From the NCBI GenBank assembly GCA_027559495.1, contig JAMXSV010000017.1:1860001-1924000 (forward strand): a stretch of 64,000 bases of DNA, in the 5' to 3' direction. Each line of letters begins with the position of its first letter. Within the stretch, counting starts at the first letter, position 1. The position numbers were made by a program, and so were the translations under genes. The DNA comes from Aurifilum marmelostoma (Eukaryota; Ascomycota; Sordariomycetes; Diaporthales; Cryphonectriaceae). Below, one piece after another: positions 1-10,070 of this stretch. The notes beneath the pieces were generated by a model. That model made no database searches, had not been told where the DNA came from, and saw nothing but the letters and a program-made list of their open reading frames with translations.

Positions 1-1745
1 TCCGCACCTTCGAATCCGTCTACCGCATCCTCCATATTCCGTCCTTTCGTTTGGAATATGGGCGGTACTGGCAAAATCCACAAGTTGCGAGAGAGGCCTT
101 CGTAATCCAGCTTCAGCTCTGCATGGCGTTGGGCTCAGTGGTGAGAGATGAAAAGTTTAGTCTGCGGAAGCTAGCCATGCGGTGGATTTATGAAGCTCGA
201 CTGTGGCTGATGCAGCCGTCTGAGAAGTCGCGGATAAACCTGTCAGGGTTGCAAGTGTGGTGTCTCGTACACCTTGCACGAGATGTGTGCGGTGTAGGGT
301 CGGACCTGGTGTGGACGTCTGCCGGTATGATGATGAGGATGGCCCTCTACACTGGTCTGCACAGGGATCCTGATCATCTTCCCAAGATGTCACTCCTCGC
401 AGCGGAAACACGTCGACGTCTCTGGGCTACCATACTGGAGATACTCGTGCAGTCCAGCATGGAATCGGGCGGACCACCATTGATTTCTCCAGCCGACTTT
501 GACTGCAAGCCGCCGGGCAACTATAACGACGAGGACCTTCTAGGCGACAATGTTGCTGCAGCACCACCAACTCCCCAGCCGCCAACTACCTTTACCGACA
601 CATCAGTTCAGATCGCCCTCATGAAATCCATCAAGATCCGCTTGCGGATTGCGGCCTATCTAAATGAGTTCAGGTCCGTACCAACCTACGACAAGACCCT
701 CGTCCTCAATGCAGATCTTACCGCGGCGTCCCGCGGCCTCGACGCCCTTCTGCGTGTTTATCAATCACAGTCATCGGGCCTCAGCTCATTTCAGTTGGCC
801 GTGACGGAGCATATTGTCCAAAGGTACTTCCTTGCGCTGCACCTTCCCTGGTTGGGCCTCGCCAAAGACAATCCTCGGTACTTCTTCTCACGCAGGGTCT
901 GTGTGGAAATCGCCCTACGCAACCAAAAGGAAGTCAAAGCCCACGGTGGTCTCGGCAGCGGTTTCGACGGCCCCGTGCCTGACGATTTCGGAAAGCTTCT
1001 CATCTGCGCGACAGGCGGATTCCGCTACATTGGAACACAGTGCCTCCTGGCGCTAACCCTCGAGCTGATTTGGAATCTCGAGGAGCAGCGCAGTGCCCTG
1101 CGCACCCTGACAGGCAGCAGTTCCACCCCCGAACCAACAAGCACGCCGGGTATGGGGTTCGGGATCCTCGGCTCAGCAGCCGCCAACAGCGGCGAAATGC
1201 TTGACGTTCTACGCGATTCAACAAACTGGATGCGAATGCGCGTCAAAGCCGGCGAGGTCAACGTTAAGGGATATATGTTCGGACTGGCTATGCTCGCAGA
1301 GGCGGAAGGCTTATTCCATGGCGTAAGCGATGAACAATTAAAATCGATAGTTCGGGAAGCTTGCACGTCGGCGGCAGCCGAGACTCTCGATATGTTGAAG
1401 GAGATGTGTGCTGCAGAAAGAGCGCAGCCGGATGACGGCGTGACTGGCAGTGCGGCTTCAGGCATGGACGACGTAACCTGCCCGAGATATACAGGGATGG
1501 ATGGGACCCAGATTCCCTTGCCAGGCCCGGACGACAGCCAAGGTTTTGATACTATGGACACAGGGAGTAGTGGGACAATGCCTGATTGGGATTGGGATGT
1601 GGTCAGTGCCTATTTGCCCCTATTGATCTAGAATATTTCACCACCTACTAACAAACTTTTCCTCAAACAGCTACAGGACCCGAGTTTCAATTTCAACGTC
1701 AACCTCAACCTCGGAGGAATGGACCTGATTTTCGGAAGCGAATGA
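1..1745 (+). CDS. Fungal-specific transcription factor, 3' part (Fungal_trans domain)
   Basis: This is the C-terminal part of a nuclear transcription factor; the 5' end, including any Zn2Cys6 DNA-binding domain, lies outside the window. The open frame begins at base 3 and reads directly into the family pattern YRILHIPSF, then an all-helical middle homology region with LYTGLHRDP and an ETRRRLWATI block, which are hallmarks of Fungal_trans (PF04082). A 69-nt intron (1602-1670, GTCAGT donor, CTAAC branch, CAG acceptor, phase 0) joins to a short last exon ending at 1745; without splicing the frame would stop at 1631. The C-terminus is Asp/Gly/Pro-rich and Asn-rich, as in activation tails. It resembles the zinc-cluster factor at 5.9-8.1 kb in the same blocks. 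Target genes are unknown. Confidence 0.85.
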
Positions 1746-3620
1746 TAGAGATACATCCTCCACACTCCCCTCAAATAAACAATCCTGCTTACGATCATTG
1801 AACGATTACGGAGCGCGCAAAATTCGCCCAGAAGCGCGTGGACTATCTATACAGTCCTCAAACCGAAGTGCGTCTCTATGACAGGGGAGACTGGTGGTGC
1901 TTTCGAGGATATCCATCCCCCTTCATAAGATGATGTTTAGCGACAGGCGACGTGGACGATCCCTTGTGGTCGGATGCCCGCGAGCATGATGAAGCAGATA
2001 CTTAGTAGACGACGAACGCCTTCCTCTGAAAGTCGCCTCATTGATGAGACTCCGGGTCATCCACTGACATCCCACCTATCGCATCTCTCGTCACATTCTG
2101 TAGCACATGACAGAGCGATTCCCCCTCTTTTTCTTGCTCCGGGCTTTCTGATTCCTACACTCCCTTTGTAGCCTTGTCTTCATGGCCACACACTTCCTCG
2201 AGAACTCCTAGGACGGACCGCGACATCGGTATCTTAATCTAACCAATGCGACATTCACACGGTGGGTTCGATTGCCCGCTTCTAAAGGCTGCAAATAACT
2301 GAGATCAAAAATACGCAAGCAAGATGTGGTGGCATTGGTCTGCCGTTCTGGATTCTCCCTCCAAGGGTGGTACACCGGACTCCGACAGTTTCAGCCGTCT
2401 CGCCAGACCTCGCCTGGCTCGGCCACACGATTCATTACCAAGCCCGGAGCTTGTTTATGCTATTCAACCTTACGTATCAGGACATCCTAGAGCTGTCACT
2501 CCGAGGCGCTTGATCCAGGGTCTAGACCGATCCGAGTGCCCCATAGTGCTGACAAGAGTCCTATGTCTGGATGTGTAGAGGAGATCATGTTTCTCGTAGC
2601 ACCCGGCTTGGCCTGCCACAAGAGATGGAGATAACTTGAAAATCGTGGCAGATTACACAATACTTGTCAGTCGAGAGTCAAGTAATGAGCCACCGGAACG
2701 ATCTCTGTAGTCTCTATGCTTTCAAGTCATCTTCCAATAATGTTGTCATTCCTGAGACCTAGATGGGACGAAAGCTACCAGCGATCGCACACGGCCGAGA
2801 CGGCAGCCAAATAACACAAACTTCGGATACTCGGGCTACCCAGACCAGCCATTCCTGTCAATCGTTTTCATGCTCAATGATCAATAGTACCGAGACTTGA
2901 GGTTTCAGCAAGGAATGATGGACAGGACTTCCTGCTGAGGTCATCAAGTCGCACGCAGTCAACATCATAACATTGACTGACAGCGAAGGCTGCTAGATGT
3001 TCATCGACACTTCAAGGAGCATTTGTGGTGCTCTAGATAATTATTTCACAGGGTGACCCCCGAATGTGTTATCCAAGCATTATACTAACCCCTTGTTGAA
3101 TCCCTCGGCTTATCATTATAGAATTAAACTAGCCGCAGGGTGCACAATGTCCGTTCACATAAGACTTTGATTGATACGGTGTGACATACTTGGCAAATCA
3201 AGCCTGTTTCGATTGCGCAGCACAGCCGATGGCCGGGTGCTCGTCAAATCTGTCGAAGCCGCTGGCACAGTAATTATCTTCGGTCGGGTAGGACTTCTTA
3301 TGCCGGCTTTGGGGCTCCACGAGCTTCCCGTTCATATATCGCCGTCTCGCAACTCGCCCCGTAGCAAACACGTCAGTCTTCAGCTTCGTTAGCCATCGAA
3401 GCCATCGGTTACCAAGGCTGCCGATGGTGAATTGCGGAAGTTGTGTATAAAGACTGCTATGAGAGAAGTATCTCCCATATCTTCATAGCTATTAATATGA
3501 CAGGATTCGCCTCTTCAGGTCATTTCAAAACTGGCCATCTATCCTTTTCCACACGTTCTACCTGATCAGCTTGCGCTCGTGCACCTTACTCTAATTTCCT
3601 TCTTGCTATCTTTGGGCACA
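1746..3620. other. Intergenic, no supported gene
   Basis: About 1.9 kb lies between the transcription factor and the Ser/Thr-rich protein. Only short open frames without family features occur here. The last 200 bp carry a TATA-like box and form the promoter of the next gene. Confidence 0.6.
3446..3452 (+). promoter_or_regulatory. TATA-like box
   Basis: TATAAAG lies about 170 bp upstream of the ATG at 3621 and supports that start. Confidence 0.4.
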
Positions 3621-5003
3621 ATGTTGCTGTGCTCCTTAGCAACAAGTTTCGCGCTCTTCCTGGTGACAACCTCGTCGTCGCCGGTGGCCTTCCTCGATTA
3701 TTTGCAAGATGGAGCCCTCAGCCCCCAGTCGTCGAACACTGAAGACGGAGGTGCCGACATGGTGCGTTTCAAACAGATAATCGAGAAGGATCATCGTCTT
3801 CGAGATGGACATCTCCCCTCTGATATTGCCGACGGGAACATAAGCATAACACTCACCGCCGTTACCGCACTCCCGACTCTCAAGGCTGGGCAACCTATCG
3901 GCATAATTCCAAGACAGACTTTGCAGCCGCCCATGTCTCCTCCTAGTGGGGACGTCATGCCTATTCCGCTGGCTATCGCAGCTCCATCCATATTAGAGCC
4001 TGTGCACGGCGACATCCCCAGTAACCACAAGGAGTGCAGAGAGGGCGCTACCCGCAGCACTACGGTGACGACCATGCTCAATGTGACGACCACCACAGAC
4101 ACCACATGGGACATCCCGACTCTATCCATCAGCCGGTCCACAGACTTCTTCAACACCAGTTTCACCATCCCCACGCTTTCGTCACTCCCACGGCCCTCCA
4201 ACTCCACACTGGGCATCACCATCACCCCTGCCCCGGCGACCACAATCCCGGCCAGCCTGATGACGGCAGAAACGACGACATGGACGGTGACGCACACGAT
4301 GTGGGCCACAGTAACCACAGGCTTGGGGACTACGTCCGCTACAAAGAAGTCCGCCGGGACCCCAGGCCACCACGGCTGCGTGACCACCACCATCGGCGAC
4401 CTGACCAATCCATGCAAGACCGATCATGTCCTAACAGTATTCACAGCCACAACCACCGAGTACGCCTCGGTTGATTGCCACGGATGCACCTCGGTGCTTG
4501 TCGTCGAGCCTATGTGGGGATGCCCCATGGAAACACTGGACGGGCACGTGGTAACCGCCGACGTGCCCTTCACGTGGACAAGCACCGTGTGCCGGGGGAA
4601 GACCACGGCGTCACCAACGTCTGACACAATTCTGCCAACGGAGACGGAGGCTGGTGGTGAGCCAGTCAAGACCATCTGGGGTGGCACGACGACCGAGACG
4701 GAGAGGCACACTGTGACGGCTGTAGTCACTGCGTCTCCGAGCGCGGTGGCGAGTCCCATCATAAGCAGCATGGGGATAAATGGCACCGTGGTCACGACGA
4801 CGACGACGATGACGAGGAAGACGAGGTCTGAGGTCAAGCCCAGCACGAGTATTGAGTTGTTTACCACCGTGGAGCGGGAGACGGTGGTGCTGACGAGCAC
4901 TGAGCTGATTTGGCCGACTGTACATGTGTCTCCTGGACCTGATGATACAACCGGGTTCAAGTCATTGACCCAGAATATTACAAAGTCTTTGGGTCCGGCT
5001 TGA
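3621..5003 (+). CDS. Thr/Ser-rich predicted secreted or cell-wall protein
   Basis: This intronless frame encodes about 460 residues from the ATG at 3621; the frame is open further upstream to a GTG at 3579 but has no earlier ATG. Residues 1-24 are strongly hydrophobic (LLCSLATSFALFLV) and look like a signal peptide or anchor. The rest is rich in Thr, Ser, Val and Pro, with long TTT/TTTT runs expected to be O-mannosylated. A block at roughly residues 250-325 holds most of the cysteines (HHGC, PC, DCHGC, WGC, VC), so a small disulfide-bonded domain may sit between mucin-like stretches. No GPI-type hydrophobic C-terminus is seen. I do not recognise a named family. The antisense open frames here mirror the low-complexity codons. 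A cell-surface role is inferred from composition only. Confidence 0.6.
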   Translation: MLLCSLATSFALFLVTTSSSPVAFLDYLQDGALSPQSSNTEDGGADMVRFKQIIEKDHRLRDGHLPSDIADGNISITLTAVTALPTLKAGQPIGIIPRQTLQPPMSPPSGDVMPIPLAIAAPSILEPVHGDIPSNHKECREGATRSTTVTTMLNVTTTTDTTWDIPTLSISRSTDFFNTSFTIPTLSSLPRPSNSTLGITITPAPATTIPASLMTAETTTWTVTHTMWATVTTGLGTTSATKKSAGTPGHHGCVTTTIGDLTNPCKTDHVLTVFTATTTEYASVDCHGCTSVLVVEPMWGCPMETLDGHVVTADVPFTWTSTVCRGKTTASPTSDTILPTETEAGGEPVKTIWGGTTTETERHTVTAVVTASPSAVASPIISSMGINGTVVTTTTTMTRKTRSEVKPSTSIELFTTVERETVVLTSTELIWPTVHVSPGPDDTTGFKSLTQNITKSLGPA

Positions 5004-5851
5004 GCTGGTTTCGAGAGATGGGCCGGAGATGTGATGGAACCAACATTCTATTAATTTTGTCCTGTCAATCTTGCCACTCATTGGAGTAGCTCGGTCGTGG
5101 CGGGATCCGTAAACGTGCCGAAGAATGAGCGACCAGAGCGTCTATTTATTTTGCTTTGTTGTCTGGCTTCATGCCGCGATATATGATCTCGTTTGAACAA
5201 TACACGGGTATACGATAGTTTCAAGGTCGTCCAATAACGGTGATAAAATCTCGACCGCACGAGCTGACCATTTTCATCTAGAACATGCGTAGAATCGTCC
5301 TTGAGCTTGAGTCACAGGGTCTAACTCATCGGTAGACAGCATTGGCAAATATGAGCGCTACCCTGACAAAGTTGCCAACAGGCGCTCTAGCACCGACAAT
5401 CCTGCTACTTGAGCCGTGTTTTGGAGGCTGAAGGTCGTCGATACCTTCCCTTGACGTGAAAGAGTCAGGATTAACGGGCTTGGGTACGAAAAGATCGAAG
5501 ATATGGAGCGACCGCGATACTTCCCTCGCAAAATTCGGAAGATCAAGCAGACTAACGACCTTGGCCATTTCGTGGACAGTCTGCCTGGCCCAGGATGTCG
5601 ATAGAGACTCGTGGGATTTGTGATATTCTGATTTGTGATTTGTGATTTGAGGCCTGTTGACAAGGAGAGTTACGATGTGGCAAGATAAATTGTCGTATAT
5701 CGTAACAGATCTATGATTTGAACAACTAATTCTGAACTCATCTTTGAATCGAGCAGCTCAGATTCACAGCTCCACCCCCACCCATGAATCTACCTTCGTC
5801 TCGGCAGATAGCTTGCGTCGTGGCAAAGATACATCCTCTCCGCCTTCTGAG
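5004..5851. other. Intergenic between convergent genes
   Basis: About 0.85 kb separates the 3' ends of the Thr/Ser-rich gene and the minus-strand zinc-cluster factor. It holds short GATTTGTGAT repeats near 5618-5650 but no supported gene. Confidence 0.5.
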
Positions 5852-8148
5852 CTACTCACTCGAAAGCCCCTAGGTCGTTCATGTCGAAGAATAGGTGAAG
5901 ATACTATTTTGGATCCCATTAGCCTTTTTAGAAGTTAACAGAACTCCAGCAATCAGACTTACATCTTCATCCAGGGCAGCGTCGTCCTGAGGCGCTTCGT
6001 TATTGACATGGGACGTCATCTGCCGTGCCGAGAAGTCAGAGACAGTGGTTAACCATAACCTCCGTTGACAGTGCTCCTCTCGAGCTACACACTTACCAAG
6101 CCGGAGCTGACATAAGAGAAGCTTCCCTCAGAGTGATGGGCCAGCCCGTTCGACTTCCAAGCTTGAATTCCCTGGCTGATAGCCTCCTTCATCGCCACCA
6201 ACACCCCTTCATCAGAGGGGACCGCCACCGCCCGACACAGATCAGCCGACAAGCGCACCCAAGCACACGTCCGTTGGCTTACAAGATCAGGTTTCGACAC
6301 CCTTTGGAGCGCCTTTGACGTTCTCTCTACCAGAGTGACCATATCCTGCGCCTGCTGTGCATCCCACAAGCCAAGAGACGATGGAGACGGGTACTTCCCC
6401 AGCCCGCGCTGCTCGACGGCCCGCGCAAGGAGCTCGTGGCAGATGAGAAAGACGCTGTTCGAGACTTCACACCTGCATATGTTGTTGATGGTGGCGAAAG
6501 GGCCACAGTCTCCGCTAGCGTAGACATCATCGATGAGTGAGAGAGCTGAGGAGAGGATGGCTGTTGCCGTCTCGAGGCAGCGGGTCCGCGAGTAGGCCCA
6601 TTTTGGGTCGTGAAGGGCTCTGATAACGAATGGGGCGTGTAGAGCGATGACGACGCGTTGGCTCAGGATCGATGACAGCGTCTGCCTGAACAAGCTCGGC
6701 TTCTTAGGGTCTGCAGCGGACATCTGGCGGACAAACACTCTCAGCTCGGTATCCAGCCGGAGGACTTCGTCGTATCCAATATCAAGATTGATTTTATTGA
6801 CGGCATGGCAGACACGCGTTCGTAAGGGCAGAGACTTGGCCAAGAGAACGTCGATCTGGTCTGGTTCAGGTCTCACTCCGGCATGGGTGGCGATACCTGG
6901 CTCGAGGTCTTGAGCACCGAACTCTTCCCAGGCTCCCTCTGGAGGCTCGCAGTCATATTCGTCGTCTCTGACAGAAGGGATCCGTCCTTTTGCAAAACAT
7001 GTCATGAGGTCATACTCTATTATAGCATACCACAGCCTGCGACGAAGCTCGGCGTAAAAGGGCGAGATGCGGAAGAAGTCCCTTGGCTCTCGGTGCAGGC
7101 CAGCTGAGATGGCGTTGCGCACAAGTGTACCAGACGAGATCCAACTCCGATCGATCTTGATCCAGTGAACATCACCAGCTATCAGCATGAGCAGGTGAGC
7201 CTGTAGGAACCCAAGCGTCATCTGTGCTCTGGGGTCTGCCTTGAAAAGCCAAAGTCTGACTGCCTCGATCCACGTGCGCACTTGAGCCTCTCTTTGAAGG
7301 CGGTGATGGTCGGTAAAACACGAGGATATTGCGCATATGCTCAGGAGCTGAGGTAGAAAATGCCGTGGGCCGGTCTGAGTTGCCCAGAAGTGGAGGTACT
7401 CCCGCTCGAAGGTCGGCAGGTGAAGCACCCGATAATACGAGTGGAATTGCTCCTTGTAGATCTGCCACAGGTTGTATGCTGTTGGCCGTGATGGCACCAG
7501 TGCTAGAAGCTCTGGGTCCATTCCGGGGCCGGACTGTTCACTTGGGCGAAAGTGACGCTCCACCTCTAACAAGGTGGTGATATCGCTATCTTCGCCAGAC
7601 CTCAGCAGCATGGTGGTCATGTCCGTGATTCGAGGCACAAAATTGGTCTCATGTGTCCTTCCCCAAAATACAGTAGCATGATCCCCGCCAAAGATAACCT
7701 CCTTGGGAACAGCTATTATCCGGCCATCGAAGGGAGATGTGTATCTGTCTCCCGCCTTGCTCCCATGCCAAAATTGTCGCAGAGGCGGGATGGCATCTTC
7801 GGATTGTTGACCGCCTTGAGATGGTCCTTCTGCTACAAGAACCGCTTCTTGACCTCGATTTCGGTCATTACCGGTTGGTGTTTGAGCCTCTCCAGCTGTT
7901 GCTAGCTGTGGCGGCTGCCCACGTCCTCGAAGAACCTCAAAGACGATTTGGCCTGGGATATTCGACCGCCTTGCGGCTTGGGCATCATCATACTGACAAG
8001 CAGCAAGACGATCACCGTTGACACATTGCAAACATGGTTTTCCTCTGCTGCATCGAATCTTACGACGGCGGCATTCTGAACAGGACAGGTGTGGTCGAGG
8101 GTGCCTCGGGCGCTGGCTGTTGGTCTTGATCTTCTGTCGTGCCTCCAT
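5852..8148 (-). CDS. Zn2Cys6 transcription factor
   Basis: This is a nuclear binuclear zinc-cluster regulator. Residues 23-51 hold six cysteines spaced C-x2-C-x6-C-x5-C-x2-C-x8-C in an SCSECRRRKIRCSRGKPC context, followed by a Fungal_trans domain (YYRVLHLPTF, AGLHREP, ELRRRLWYAI). Exon 1 runs 8148-6097 (684 residues). It ends at a good GTAAGT donor, so the stop three codons later at 6085 is probably intronic. A 77-nt intron leads to an exon at 6019-5963 (19 residues, Asp/Glu-rich) with another GTAAGT donor. The final exon 5869-5852 is my best guess and uncertain. The gene is divergent from an MFS transporter 365 bp away, which suggests it controls that transporter and possibly itself. It belongs to the same subfamily as the factor at the left edge of the window. 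Confidence 0.88.
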
Positions 8149-8513
8149 CGGATGTAGCTTGATTGAGGTTATCGCCGCATGATGTCCGGCCTGACTGGGT
8201 CAACGGGAACTCAAATAGACTTTAAAGTTTTTCTGTAGGCAGCGGAAAATACGGGGCTGTCTCAGGGCCCCGTTTTAATTTAGATTGACATATCCCCATT
8301 GGGAAAAAGTCCGTCTCCACTGCCGACTTATATCACCGCCTCGAACGGAACGGCAATTGTTTTCCAAAATTCCTCAACCTAGACAGAGGATGATGTCCAG
8401 ATAGGGTTTATTGATATCACTCTGGAGTCATAGAAACGAACCATATTGCTCACCCTTATATTCTCAGTTTCTCCTCGAACTTTTCGACGATTCTCAATCG
8501 TTGAAACCGGCGC
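8149..8513. promoter_or_regulatory. Divergent promoter, zinc-cluster factor / MFS transporter
   Basis: Both genes start outward from this 365-bp stretch, so it must hold both promoters. It contains the palindrome described separately. Confidence 0.6.
8251..8273. promoter_or_regulatory. 23-bp hyphenated palindrome, candidate regulator site
   Basis: ACGGGGC and its exact reverse complement GCCCCGT flank a 9-bp spacer. This leaves an inverted CGG/CCG pair, the kind of half-site that Zn2Cys6 dimers bind. It sits inside the divergent promoter. Binding by the adjacent factor is inference. Confidence 0.4.
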
Positions 8514-10070
8514 ATGGTATTGCAGACCATGGAGGCAACTGGCGAGAAGGAGTATCCTGTCACTGGTGACGATACCGGCTCACAGGTGAACAACGAAAGC
8601 TCCGCAGAATCTAAAGATGGTGAGAATCACGGCACCACTCTGGATTACCCCGAGGGTGGTTTGAGGGCTTGGCTTGTGGTATCAGGCGCCTCAGCCGTCA
8701 TGTTTTGCACGTTTGGATACCTCACTGGTTTTGGGCAAGTTCATCTCAGACCTCTATATGATGCAAGAAAGTGGTCTTCCATAATGAACTAACAAATGCA
8801 CCAGAATCTACCAGCAATGGTACAGCGAGCACCAGCTCAAGTCTTACACTCAGTCCGACATTAGCTGGATCGGCTCCGTCCAAATCTTCCTAAACTTTGC
8901 AGGTGGTCTTGTAGGAGGACCAATTCTGGACCGGTACGGCAATGTGGTATGTGCATATAGTCCCCACTATCACTTGATGATATCTAGGAATCGTCGCTGA
9001 TCTCCGCTGAAGGTCATGATCCCAGCATCTCTGATCTACGTGGTCTCTCTGGTGTTGACCAGCTTCTGCCACCAATATTACCAATTCTTCCTGGCCCAGG
9101 CCGTTCTTGGAGGCATATGCCTTGGTCTGATGTTCAGCACCTCACTCGCTATCGTAGGCCATTACTTCAATGCGCGCCAAGGCCTGGCTCTGGGCATCGT
9201 GATGGCGGGTGCGGCCCTGGGGGGCGTCATTTTCCCAGTAGCGCTGAACAGATTGCTGAACAACGTGGGCCTCAGCTTTGGATGTAAGAGTGACCCTGAC
9301 CACGAGGATCTCCTTTCTTTTTCCTTTTCATTTTATACGACATGGTACTGACCGAGGATGATTCAGGGTCTGTCCGTGTGTGCGCGCTCATCATACTGGT
9401 TCTCCTAACCTACGCCAGCCTAACAATGAAGACGAGGCTGCCGCCGACCAAACAGCCAATGGACTTCAGCCTCATGCGAAGACCTATCTACATCCTCGTC
9501 GCGGCTGGCGGCTGGCTGCTCAATTGGGGGATGTACGTTCCGCTTTTCTACCTCCCGAGCTTTGCGACGACAGCTGGACTCAGCGCAGGTCTTGCCCCGT
9601 ACACCGTGGCCATATTCAACGCCGTGTCCATCTTTGGCAGGGTTTTCGCAGGCACCTTGGCGGACCATCTGGGCTGCTTCAACGTCGTCATCCTGAATGG
9701 GCTGCTCTGCTCCGTCACTCTGTTCGTCTGGGCCGGCACGACCTCTGCTGCTGGGGTTATTGTCGTGACTATCTTCGAGGGCCTCTTCATCGGCAGCATT
9801 GTCTCCCTGCAGGCAGCCATTATTGCGCAGATCACACCTGACCCCAAGTACCTGGGTTCCATGATGGGCTTCACCATGACTATTTGGGCCTGCGGTGGGC
9901 TGACGGGCCCCCCGATTGCCGGGGCCATCTTGAACACCGTGCAGGATCCCACGCTGCCTGGAAGCTACGATGGGCCGGGTTATTTTGGTGGTGCGTCGCT
10001 GGTTGTGGGTTCTGTCTGCTTCTTTGCTGCTCGCATGATGACCAAGTCGTCGTTATTTGTGAAGGTTTGA
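8514..10070 (+). CDS. MFS transporter, monocarboxylate-permease type
   Basis: This is a plasma-membrane major facilitator of the fungal MCT-like group. Four exons (8514-8734, 8805-8946, 9013-9283, 9367-10070) give 445 residues. The N-terminal YPEGGLRAWLVVSGA block leads into the first membrane segment, and a cytosolic loop of the LDRYGN type follows, with about 12 hydrophobic segments overall. Intron 1 starts with GCAAGT rather than GT; only this GC-AG splice joins the frame as GFG-IYQQW and keeps the family sequence. Introns 2 and 3 are GT-AG. An internal ATG at 8529 has the stronger ACCATGG context and may be the real start. The substrate is unknown; family members move monocarboxylates, riboflavin or secondary metabolites. 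It is divergent from the zinc-cluster regulator, a typical regulator/transporter arrangement. Confidence 0.9.

Noticed and set aside
3791..4417. A 208-codon minus-strand frame opposite the Thr/Ser-rich protein
   Set aside because: Its Val/Met/Gly-rich sequence is the mirror of ACC/ACG threonine codons on the plus strand.
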